Assembly (NCBI GenBank): GCA_963514095.1
Contig: OY741284.1
Span: 8,412,016 to 8,476,015, forward strand
Source: Eutrigla gurnardus
Taxonomy: Eukaryota > Chordata > Actinopteri > Perciformes > Triglidae
Direction of reading: 5' to 3'
DNA length: 64,000 nucleotides
Notes under the pieces: generated by a model
The model's database searches: none
What the model saw: the letters and a program-made list of their open reading frames with translations, nothing else
Told to the model about the DNA's origin: nothing
Shown: piece after piece, positions 53,972 to 64,000 of the stretch
Numbering within the stretch: position 1 is the stretch's first letter
Layout: each line of letters starts with the position of its first letter
Program-made: the position numbers and the translations under genes

Positions 53972-54089
53972 TTAAAAAGCTTTTTGTTTTCCGTCGATCA
54001 CGGAAATGCAGAACCAAGTTGTATTGTCTATGTTGAAGAGATGATCACTAATGTGTTTCAGTGAGACTGAGTTGATCTACTGCCACCTA

Positions 54090-54097
54090 TATTTATA
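54090..54097 (-). promoter_or_regulatory. TATA box of the coiled-coil gene
   Basis: On the minus strand TATAAATA lies 119-126 bases before the ATG at 53971. A start of transcription near 54065 would give a 5' UTR of about 95 bases without an intron. Confidence 0.6.
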
Positions 54098-54175
54098 CAC
54101 CCTGAAGACATATGCTGTGACACAATCCCGGAATTTTGTCTTTGATACAAAGGCAGTGCCTCTGATCAAAGGCAG

Positions 54176-54183
54176 TGACATCA
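54176..54183. promoter_or_regulatory. CRE-like site
   Basis: The minus strand reads TGATGTCA, one base from the consensus TGACGTCA, about 80 bases upstream of the TATA box. CRE-like sites near TATA-type starts are common in spermatid genes driven by CREM; that link is inference here. Confidence 0.4.
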
Positions 54184-54202
54184 TCAGTGTGCTTTGTTCT
54201 TT

Positions 54203-54216
54203 GTTGCCATGGCAAC
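54203..54216. promoter_or_regulatory. Palindromic RFX X-box
   Basis: GTTGCCATGGCAAC is a perfect 14-bp palindrome that fits the X-box consensus GTNRCC-N(0-3)-RGYAAC. It lies about 140 bases upstream of the inferred start of transcription. RFX factors use such sites in genes for cilia and spermiogenesis. Confidence 0.6.
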
Positions 54217-54252
54217 TGTGCCACTGAGTTGCATTATATACAGATAACATTA

Positions 54253-54270
54253 ACAAAAACCTATGCACCA

Positions 54271-54350
<80 letters not shown>

Positions 54351-54373
54351 TTTATAGCTGCATAGGTTTTTGT
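54253..54373. repeat. Inverted repeat enclosing a (TA)n tract
   Basis: The perfect 15-bp arms ACAAAAACCTATGCA (54253-54267) and TGCATAGGTTTTTGT (54359-54373) enclose (TA)n at 54276-54348. This looks like a small MITE or a cruciform-prone element just upstream of the coiled-coil promoter. Confidence 0.85.
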
Positions 54374-54532
54374 AATGTCTTACAAAAAAAAACACAAATG
54401 GTGAAACCAGAAACACAGTTTTTCCCCATAAAGAAAAAAAATCATAAGCAAACCTAAATGTGAGCCTTCTGCTGTGAATTATACCCGATAGTGAGGTGAC
54501 TGTCATAGCACCCACCATTGGCAAGCTTTTTG

Positions 54533-54643
54533 CCTTTTATTTATGGAGTGAAAGGGGGAGAGAGGTGAACCAGACAGGGCTGCAGGACTTAGCCTCGGTA
54601 CATGGGGCGCCGACTCTCCCGAGTGAGCTGTCCGGTGGCCCTG
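54533..54643 (-). mobile_element. tRNA-derived SINE with target-site duplications
   Basis: On the minus strand the element starts CAGGGCCACCGGACAGCTC, with an A-box-like CAGCTCACTCGG and a B-box-like TGGTTCACC, and ends in an A-rich ATAAATAAAAGG tail. It is flanked by direct repeats TTGGCAAGCTTTTTG (54518-54532) and TTGGCAAGTTTTTTG (54644-54658), which differ at one base. The A/B box spacing and the GGGCGCC-like head match a fish tRNA-type SINE. The near-identical duplications suggest a fairly recent insertion. Confidence 0.8.
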
Positions 54644-54766
54644 TTGGCAAGTTTTTTGATCTATGAAAGTTGTATACATTGTATGAACACCAAACATCTC
54701 TTGGCCTACCTGAAAAGGACATGTAATACACATCTGAATATTTTCTGTTGGGCTAAAAATAGATTT

Positions 54767-54809
54767 TGTGTGTGTGTGTGTGTGTGTGTGTGGCGTGTGC
54801 AGGGCTGCA

Positions 54810-54867
<58 letters not shown>
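54767..54867. repeat. Two (TG)n tracts
   Basis: TG runs at 54767-54792 and 54814-54867 are separated by a short unique spacer (GCGTGTGCAGGGCTGCATG). Confidence 0.95.
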
Positions 54868-54869
<2 letters not shown>

Positions 54870-57800
54870 TGAGGACCCCTGGCCACATCGCCAGAGGCTT
54901 CCTGCCGGCCCTCGTCATGTGTTTGGTGTCAAACCGAGTGTGAAGAAGCTTACGGGGCCCCTGGGAGTCGTACACTAACCGTCGCTCACACTCTCATTTC
55001 TCTCCATCTGATTTGTATATCATCTGTTTACACTCTTGAGGTGGCAATAAACCATGCTGGCAAGCGTCCTCGTCCTGACAGCACAGCGGCGAGAGACGCG
55101 TCCCCGCGTTCACCCCCCTGGATCCTGCTAAATCGTCGAAAGGGGCTTTGTTTTCCTTCACAGAAGAGAAAACATGTTTACGAGGGAACAAATGATAGAA
55201 AACAAAAGACGCAGCTGATTCACTGGCCTCCAGTTGCATTCGACAACAGAACAATGTGGAGAAACAGATGTGGATGCAGTCGCAGTGCGGTCCTGCAGAT
55301 GCTTTCAGTTTGGAAGTATGGACATCAGCAGACGGACCCTCGCTTTGTCTTTTCTATTGAACTTTTAACTTTGGCGTCACAGTGAGTGAACAGGTGGGAT
55401 CCACTCTTCTGGGAAAAAAATCTATAATTGGTGTTTAATTAGGTGAGGTATGTGTAGCTTGTGGGCTTTTTCTTTTTAAAAAACACCGGCACATGTGTTC
55501 GGATTCCTCCAAATCCAGAGATCCTCGTCTGGTTGCCGTGCCAGGTCTTGCAGGTTTTAAAGATTTCGCTTTATGATCACGTGAAAAACAGCACATGCTT
55601 CTCCTTTGTATTTCATTCTCCATTAATACTCTGCAATCTGCAATCTGCAATCTGCATCTGCAATGCATTGTTTTATTTTGTGTTTTTCCTGAATGTTGTA
55701 TTTATTTCTGATGAACAATGTACACTTAAGTACATAAAACACAAATGAAACGTGCTGCTGTAATAGTTTGATGGAATCCAACAAACTTACGTATTTGGTC
55801 ATATTTTGTTGGGATGCTTGAGATCAGCTGACACATACGCACACACAGATTCACAGACAAATGCCAAGAGCAACTTCATGCATAATGCAGAATATGGAAT
55901 CAATATTCTATCTGCACAACTTATGGAAGTAATTGTGTGACTCTTAAAAGTTTATAGTACCACAATCAATTTAGTCTGTCATCGCGTTGTAGAATCTGAC
56001 AGTGTAACATTATAATTAACTAATTAATTATAATGCACCGTCACTGCTCGTGAAATGCCTTTGGGGATGAAATTTAGCTTCAAGTCGGCTTTGTAGAAAA
56101 ACAATCTTTTCCCTGCACTTCCTACTGCCACTGCTGCATTTACATAAAGGTTAATAGAGTACGAGTGAAACTACCAAAAACATTTAAATAATAATTAGTA
56201 AATGAATAGTATTTATTTACATTTACACAATTCAAACAGATTGCATCATCAAAATGGAACCTATAACAATGTGTCTCAAGCCTTATTTGATCATGTTTCA
56301 CCACTAAATGCCACCACACGCATTTATTTCATTTATTTATCACAGATGTTTTGGCTGAAGTCACTGACAAACAAGTTTTCTAAAAACTAAAACAGGCAGC
56401 TGTCAACTTTGTGATAATGCCTCAAAGGTTAAATTTTCTTGAAGGCCATTGAGAGCCGTCCAGCAGCCACTTTTAAACCCTCAATTTTTGATGTTATTTT
56501 TGTTTTCACTGCGTATCTCTTCCTGATGCTTTCTCTCTTGTCTCCACTTTAATCTGGTATAGTCAAAACACACCTATGGCTCTCAGTGGGACTGTGATTA
56601 CCGTGGCGGTCACTACAAAGTGACTGCTTCGTTGCTGAAGTGATTGACCCACTTGTTGGCAGATGGACGTCCAACCCAATCTGGAAGTGAGACGTCCACC
56701 CCTCGGCCCCCCTGGGAAAATGAGTCCACAGGTTAATGCTGACCTAATCAATCAGAGCCTTGAACGGAATTACCTGTGAGGATTCCTGGCCGTCCACTCG
56801 GCTAATTAGCACTATTCATCTACTCGGGTGGGAGACGGTCCCGTGGCACTCCCGGGGTAAAACTAATCAAACATCTTGGCTCTATAGGGCCCCCTCGCTG
56901 CTGCCCTCCTCCTCATTAACTTACTTGAAGTCAGAGCAACTTAATGGGGGTTGGTCAGGGCATTTCTTTTGGTCTGCAGATGTGTGCTGGGTGTGGTTAT
57001 TGATCCGGTCCAGTCATTCCTGTTTCAATGTTGGGAAGTCTGTTGGGGGTTACCCTCCAGAAGTAATCAAGAAAATGGAAAGTGACAGGTTGCAGACCTC
57101 ATTGTAATTGAATGGCAGACAGAATGACAAACAGTGATATATAGGGGGGAGGGGCTGTTCTGAAATTTTCAATTTCTTCCGTTGGCAAGAAACAACTGGT
57201 GCTGCAATGAAAACCTGACAGTTGATAGATGAGATATTGGGTGTGTTTGTTTCCTTCAAATGTTTGAATAACCTCCAAGTTCCTATAGTTGGCTCTTCTT
57301 CACATGTGTTTGTAATCCATGTGATGGGCTGGTTGTTTGCCTTAATGACGGAGCAGGGCGAAGCATAGTTGAAGCAGCAGCCTCCCACATAAAGCCAGAG
57401 CTGTATCCATGAGCCATTCAAAATCAGGACTAATGAGGTAAATAGAAATTTGGATTTCCAAAGCTGCTAAATACAATATGCTGCATTGCCAGCAGGAAAC
57501 AACCCAGACCTGCAGTTTGTTTTCTTTGTTCCGATTTGCATTAGGACCGATTGGTTGGATTTGTGTTCAGACTGCAATCGGGACAACGAAAACGAAAACA
57601 CCCTAAACGCCACGCACTTGCAAACTATTTTGTGTTTCGTCAGAATTTTGTGACGTTTAACAGAAAATGAATAATTTCCGACAGCGTGTATATCTCATGG
57701 GGACCACTAGCCAAAACCTGGACGTAAATGTGAGGTAAACGTAATGCATCAGTGCAGTAGTTCACATTATTTTGCGACAGTGCAGGGTATAGCATGTTTC

Positions 57801-58239
57801 AGCTTTCCTTACACACTGAAGATGGTCATTTAAATGCAAGGCCTGGTTCCAGCAAGCGAAGCACTACTGATAAGTAAAGCTAGCAGTTATTCAGATGACC
57901 GGTCTTACTGCTAATCCTGGAAGTATTGATTAAACTGTCTGAGCCTCAATCAGTGTGTCAGTCAGCGTTGGCTCGGTCGTAAGGGGCCCCTTTACTGAAC
58001 TGTAAGCACAAATGAATGATGGATATGAAGCAAGGAGCCACATTAATGAAATATGACTAACCTGCAGCATTCTTGGTCAAAGTTTTTGGACCTTCATTTT
58101 ACTGTGATGAAGTCACGAAAAAAATACTTTTTGATTTTAAGCTGCATTAATATTTTCTTTAAAACAAGCTCATGAGCCATCATAATTTTTTTTTATTGTG
58201 TCACACCCTACTTTGAACCAAGGAACAGATATAGGAATT
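54868..58239. other. Intergenic, no gene recognised
   Basis: Four short CAATCTG-type repeats lie at about 55632-55665. Frames at 56760-57107 (+) and 57050-57421 (-) have no family motif. No exon was recognised. Confidence 0.55.
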
Positions 58240-58345
58240 AGCATATGTAACTATGACATGCTAACATGCTCACAATGCCAATGCTAACATGCTGCTGTTT
58301 AGCAGGCAAGGTTTATAATGTTAGCGTGGTAGCATGCTAACTAGG
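58240..58345. repeat. GCTAACATGCT-type dispersed fish repeat
   Basis: CATGCTAACATGCTCACAAT, CAATGCTAACATGCTGCTGT and TAGCATGCTAAC follow in the order of a repeat common in fish genomes. Scraps of similar type occur near 37.15 and 30.5 kb. Confidence 0.5.
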
Positions 58346-58559
58346 GCTGCCCCATGTTAGTTAGTAGATCAGGCGACTAATCGACCGTGTAAAAAAAATT
58401 ATAATTTAAATGTATTTATTTTTAAAATACACATATCTGATCAACACAATAATTAAAGTGATGCTTTTGTGTGATTCTTTGTGGAGGAACTCAGTTTTAC
58501 AGATTTGTCAATTAAATAGCTGATTGGTCGACTATTGCACCGCCCCCCCACACACACAC

Positions 58560-58920
58560 ACACACAGATCTACACACCTGCCCACCTGCATCTCATTCTC
58601 TCATCAGCCTCTTAGTACATACCAGCCCAGTTCCATGCCAGACCATCATCGGCGCCATGTGCCTCATGCCTTTTGCATTCCAGCCATTTATATCAGATCT
58701 GTCTCTATTTTGGTATTGTTACCTGGATTTACCTGGATATAGACCTGCCAGCTTGCATTCCGCCTTGTTGTTGTTTTTTGACGGTATGGACTCCCTTCCT
58801 GGTGTTAACCCTGGCCTGCCTCACAAACCGTAAGCCTGCATTGTCTGAATTTGGGTCCTATCCCCATCAACCTGTACACACCAGCCTTGACAGTAGTTTC
58901 CATTCACATATTTTGTGAAG
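58560..58920 (+). repeat. Possible decayed LTR-type repeat
   Basis: C/T-rich text with CCTGCCCACCTGCATCTCAT, TTACCTGGATTTACCTGGAT, CCTGCATTGTCTGAATTTGG and CACCAGCCTTGACAGTAG resembles the long terminal repeats of fish retrotransposons in order and style. No matching second LTR, primer-binding site or pol was found, so this is tentative. Confidence 0.35.
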
Positions 58921-61900
58921 AGTGATTTCTGTCATTGTTGAAAAAGAGTTGATGTCTATTCTGCAACAGGTTTGCTTAAAATGTGTTTGCATTGAACCCT
59001 CTCTAATATATGTAATTTAGTTAACCTACAGGTATCAACACAAAAAAAACTAAACTGAATGCACATGCATACTATTATGAATTGATCTGTGATCTAACTC
59101 AAGGTTACATTGCAGCACTTTCAGCTAATGCAGTGTCTGCAGTGTGTATACGTAAGCTCACTGTTTAAAAACATCATCCATCAAAATGAGTAACAACGCG
59201 GCCAATTGTGGCCCTTTACAATGAATTAAAGCTAATGAATTCTAGTGCGCCGATGACGAAAAGCTCTCAGACGTTGATTTATCTTGTGATTGGTCATGCT
59301 CGTCAGTGGCCCGCTGACCTCAGGAAGCATATAAAACAGCAGGAAGTTTACACAAGCACCAATTTGTAAGTGATGGGAGACACAGGGCCAATATACCCTC
59401 CCTGTTACTGCCATCCAGCCAGGCACTCTAATCTGATAAATGGGCCTTTGTTTCATATGAATTTATATATTATGGGAATATAAGTCTTCCATGCTGAGTC
59501 TATGTGTACTGAGAGCAGTTGTAAAATAAAGTCATGAAAACTATGACATGAATCATTTGAATCTATAAAACCTGACACGAATACATAAATTGCATGCATA
59601 AATTGCTGTTAGGAGCTTTTTATATTGTGGATTCATGAGTTTGCTGGTGTACAGTTGAGACTGACGTGGAGGAAATGCACAATCTAATAACGAAGAGGGA
59701 AAAATAGCACGGCTATCTCTGGCAACACATTGGCATTTAGAGTGGAGTCTCATTGTGTTTCCAGTGCAAAAACAGCTGCATGAAATCAGCTTTAATGCGG
59801 TAATGACACAGAAAACACATTGTTACATTCAACATCTGCTGGATGCAAATGCAGCTGTAGCACAATATATGCTGATCTAGCTCTTCCATTGTACTGTAAA
59901 GAAAAAAAAATAGAGAAAAGAAAAGGGGCATATGTTGGTATTCCTGGTGGACCTTTTTTTTTCCAGCGTGTTCATTAAGTGGAGGGTCTGTGTAGTGTTC
60001 AGTGAATCATAAAAGAGAGAAGCTGCTGTGCACCAGGAGTTACAAGGCCGGGACATAGTGGAACCGTGACCTACAAGCCGAGACATAACCTGAACCCGCT
60101 CTTGCACTGTGTGTTTCCTTCCACAGGTGAACGACTTTGGTGGGCGTCTGGGGGACGCTCGCTGGAAGGGAATGACGGGTGAAGGTGAACGGAAGAAAAC
60201 GCGCGGCTCCTCTGGGACCCGGATAATTTGAGGTGGGCATCTGGGAAGGGAAGGTTCACGGCGAGTGGCTATCCCGGGAACGCAGCTCCGCCAGGGGGAA
60301 GTCTTAGGCGTGTCAAAGGGTTTGCAGTCACCTTCCAGTCCCAACACATGGGCGCTGACATCATGCATCTGTGTCTAATGCCAGGGTCGGGTAAGGGATA
60401 CGACTTGACCCTTGGCCCTCCGGTGAAATTCAGCCATTCGTCATGCGTCGCTGGATCAGTGGGCTGCAGCTCCTGGCACATCTGCTCATAATGCAGGTAG
60501 TGTGTGTGTGTGGGGGGGCTGCAGCTCCTGTGAATCCAGACAATCTGCTGATGTGATAAATTGATGGCAGTTGAGCCATGTGCTTCTTGAGAGGCCCTGG
60601 CTCTCAGCCTAATGAGGTTGTATATCCTTTGAGTTTGAGGCAGACAATGCTCACCTTTGAACCTTAAAAAATCCAAAAGGATCTTGATGAGATGCATTGA
60701 GAGATAGCATGATGTGGCGTAAAGTATTCATCCATCTTTACACTTCAAACAATGCCACGATTGTTGCTGAGTGTCCCATTTAGCTGTCTGCGGGTGTTAA
60801 AAATGATTGTGGAAAAGGAGCCTTGGGGGAACTTCGGCTGTTTACGTTGTCCGAGACGGATGACGCTAGCTCCCTTTAGCTCAAACACTCGGTGTTAACT
60901 GTTTGTTTTGGCTATCTGTGACGCCAGACTTCCATGTCGCAGAACAGAAGAGGCCGAGTTCAAGGAGAGAAGTGATATTTAAAGTGTTTATTTAGTCGGA
61001 CACATTGATTCAAACAATGTCCGGTTTTGAGCTATGTCCCCCATGGTGGCATTTTAACCAATATGCTTGACTAAAGAAAATCTTTTTATATTGTCTTGGA
61101 CTGGGTGACGTTACGGTTTTAGTGTAATTGTGTTGACAGATTAGTTCAGATAAAGATTTAAAAAAATAAAAGGTAGAAGTTTAGATGGAAAATGCTAATC
61201 TTCCTGTTGGTATTAGTCTTCCTCACAAATAAACAGGCAAGTTTATTCAGGATCACATTTGCTAATGATTATTTTGGACCGCAATATGTGATCGCCTGTT
61301 GTGGCTTAACAACTGTATTTAAAATATGTTTCATGACAATGGGTGGAGCACCTCTTCATTCTTCTTTATGATCTCACGGCCCGTTTGATTAAAACCATCC
61401 TCGCCATTAACAGTCACTGTGTTTTGACTTGTGGACAGAGTTGCAGCGACAGCACAAAATCTGCATCTTCTCCGTTCCTGGGCTCGGTCAGGGAGGTCAG
61501 CCTGTGATTGACGTCGAGATCGCGATGGGCGGGTGACCCCACGACCTTCAATGAAGGTTCAATCGGAAAATCATGACCTTTCAGGATTGATGCTGTCACA
61601 AAGCTGGGAACGCCCACAGAATATATATTGCCACCAATGGCATCGAGCACAATGGTGAATGAGGAGAAAATCCCAGCGGAGAATCCGCTCTCCAGCTGAT
61701 TGGAATTCCTTTGGAGGAGCTGCACGGAGATCTGGAGTGATCCACGGTGACAGTCAAATTACAGGAATTCAGATGAGGAAGATAAAACTGCAGACTTTAT
61801 CTCTGTCTCCATCCTCAACTATTCACTGAAGTCATGAAAATTATGATAAATTGCGGTGTGATGGAATGTGCTTGTTGCAACAGGCCTTTTTCTTTTCCCT

Positions 61901-64000
61901 TTTTGTCTCCAATTGATACGTATTATCTCATCGGTATCAATCACCAGGGGTCTTTACTGTCAAAGTAATCACTGGAGATCTTATCAAAGTTTGGGCAAAT
62001 CAGCCACGGTGCTGATCAGAGAGTGTAACTGGAGGTTAAACCAACATGTTCCTGACATGAGAGGAAAGAACAAGAACTTTTCCTGTCACCTGTTTTTGCC
62101 TGAAAGATATTTTGGGACAGTCAGTTAGCTACATATTAGAATTACCCATAATTAGCTTTCCGAGCACAATTTTTAAAACACACTTGTGCTTGAGCTAAAG
62201 ACAGAAGGCAGTCATTTGTTGCATCCCAAACAATTTGCAGTCATCGGGAACATTTTTATAAAAAGAAAAAAAGAAAAAGAAAAGAGGGACACAGTGACAA
62301 TTTAGAGAAATGAGGGATGAAATTTAATAAAAATGCAGCAGAAGGCACAGTAACGAGATGGGAACTGGAATGGCAAGTTAATGAGCTGTAGCTGACAGGC
62401 CAAAATGGATTTGCCTCCCCGATGTTGAATAAGAACGTGGGTGGAAGGATTCTGTGTGTGTCGCATAATGTACCATCGTATGCTGCTCAGTCTTCAAGTC
62501 CATCTTTGTCTCTCCGGCACGCTGATCATTAAAAATAACTTATTTAGCTGATCGCATCTGCTGAGTGGTGACGTGTTCACACACTGTGAATGGCAGCCTT
62601 TTTATTCTGAGCCGTGTGGAAGGATAGTGGTTTAAATGAGCACCCTAGATTTAGAGATAACCTCACATATTTAATACAAAACGAACATCTGGCAGAAACA
62701 CGCAGAAACAATCTTCTCAAGTTTTAATGAGGGACCCTTTTTAGGCAAGAGTGGAAGTCTGTCTACAGGAACCGAATCACAGACCTGCTGGACCTCATTT
62801 CGCTGATTCCAACGCTTTCTCCTCATCTCAACTCCTTGCCAGCTGCTCAACAAAGGCCTGACTAGCGTAGAAACATGGAGGGAAAATTGCTCCTGTCTTC
62901 TCCGACGTCGTGTCTTCAATCTTGACGTGATTTGACAACCTGGATGAACACATCAGTCGGACAGACCAGGTGTTCCAAATGGGGTCTGACCTTCAGACCG
63001 ACAGTACACCTGCCCCCGTTCTGCAGAGACACTTCAAGCTAACTTTTGGGGGGCGCCGCAAATTCAGAGCTCTGCTGCTCGCTCTTTTCCAGCGGCAACA
63101 CTATCCTTTGGTGTGGTGACTTCTTATTCTATGAAAGAATGTTTTCTTCCATATTCCATGTTGATCACAATTTAATTCAACCCACCCACATCGCATGTGA
63201 TCAGGCAGTTGCATTGGCCTTACCAGGAGTTAGAAGGCGTCACCTACTCCACCAATACAAGAACACAACAACAATCTCTATTGATCGTAGTCATTTTGAT
63301 GGGAGCAAAGAAGGAAGTTGGGTGACAAAGTAAGAGTGATAACGGTTGTGGTTATGTTTATGAAACACATTCCTCTCCACAGACCTGCTGCTTATTGCAT
63401 CTTGCAGAACATAAGCCAGCCCCATGACCTCCTGTCATAATTGTGTCATCTTCAAGGATTACCTGGCAGGAACAAGCTTCCTCGAGTGACAATCTGGGCT
63501 TCACTGTCATCGTCTCAGCTTGTCTAATTTCCCCTGTCTTGCATGGGGCAACAGCACCGCCGCTCTCCACTTCACAGACTGGCTCAGCTATCACACATCA
63601 CACATTCAACCACCTGAATGCTATCCAACACGACCAGCCGTCCAAACTTCTGATTTCTGTGGCCTACACTCGCTTCCAGCGAGGAATCCCGACCACTACA
63701 GTGCAGCACCGTGGCCAACAGCTCTCCCAGACCAATCATTCTTACAAGCTCTCCTCCCTCCAGCAAGTCCATTATTCCAGGATCTGCTTCCAGGACTCTC
63801 CTCCCAGCAGCTGTCACTCGCCCGAATCCAACCACCCCATCCAAAAATCAGAATCTCTCTGGGGCCGATTGTCTCATCGTGTCTAATCCCAGAGTGATCA
63901 TCCACACAGAGAGCCAAATATCCACATACCCAGCATCGGTCTTCCCATTACACTGTTTCTAAAAAAAATCCCCTGCCAACTAGGCCTGGTATTGTGTCAT
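58921..64000. other. Intergenic, unassigned open frames only
   Basis: A GC-rich island at about 60060-60320 gives a 163-codon minus frame (59877-60368). A 103-codon minus frame lies at 61414-61725. At 63443-63962 frames of 70-147 codons are open on both strands at once. None shows a family motif, signal peptide or splice pattern I trust. No RNA gene was seen. Confidence 0.45.

Noticed and set aside
52328..53975. Several plus-strand frames of 60-115 codons under the coiled-coil gene
   Set aside because: They are antisense shadows of the 675-codon minus-strand frame.
59877..60368. 163-codon minus-strand frame
   Set aside because: It starts in a GC-rich island but ends in poly-Phe from a T-run, with no motif or intron signals. 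The plus strand reads CCACAG before GTGAACGACTTTGG, but the frame then ends quickly and resembles no exon I know.

Overview
The window is vertebrate nuclear DNA, almost certainly from a ray-finned (teleost) fish. It is mostly non-coding, has long (TG)n, (TA)n and (CT)n tracts, and carries dispersed repeats typical of fish genomes (TTAGCTTAGC-type fold-back repeats, a tRNA-derived SINE, a Tc1/mariner relic, a Kolobok-like TTAA element). Two recognisable vertebrate genes lie in the same order and direction as on human chromosome 7q33: mtpn, then fam180a. Most of the longer reading frames are chance frames; the real exons are short and split by introns.

Layout. 1-7971 is the distal part of the last mtpn intron. 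It holds a 1.49-kb Kolobok-like transposon (373-1866) with two broken divergent coding pieces: a P2X7-C-terminal-like exon on + and a THAP zinc-finger exon on -. 7972-8058 is the last mtpn exon, followed by its 3' UTR to about 9.33 kb. 9.3-38.8 kb is intergenic, with a Tc1 relic (17.7-18.9 kb), two opposed copies of a repeat carrying a CTCF-like motif (18.7 and 37.3 kb), a strong hairpin (22.3 kb) and a tandem duplication (24.9-25.1 kb). fam180a has three coding exons: 38800-38875, 44267-44364 and 44726-45055.

51944-53971 (-) is the most interesting locus: a 675-codon uninterrupted frame for an almost wholly coiled-coil protein that I cannot assign to a named family. Its conserved Asn/Leu motif recurs every 38 residues. 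Upstream are a TATA box, a CRE-like site and a perfect palindromic RFX X-box, which together suggest a real promoter and perhaps germline or ciliated-cell expression (inference). Its 3' side abuts a 96-bp minisatellite and a LINE-like fragment. 54.2-54.9 kb holds an inverted repeat around (TA)n, a SINE with 15-bp target duplications and TG tracts. From 55 kb to the end I recognise no gene, only repeat remnants.

The genes do not form a pathway. mtpn (cytosolic ankyrin protein) and fam180a (small secreted protein) are co-located by ancient synteny. The coiled-coil gene converges on fam180a from the opposite strand and looks like a separate, perhaps lineage-specific, single-exon gene. Exon boundaries, repeat families and the promoter were read by eye; no alignment or database search was run.
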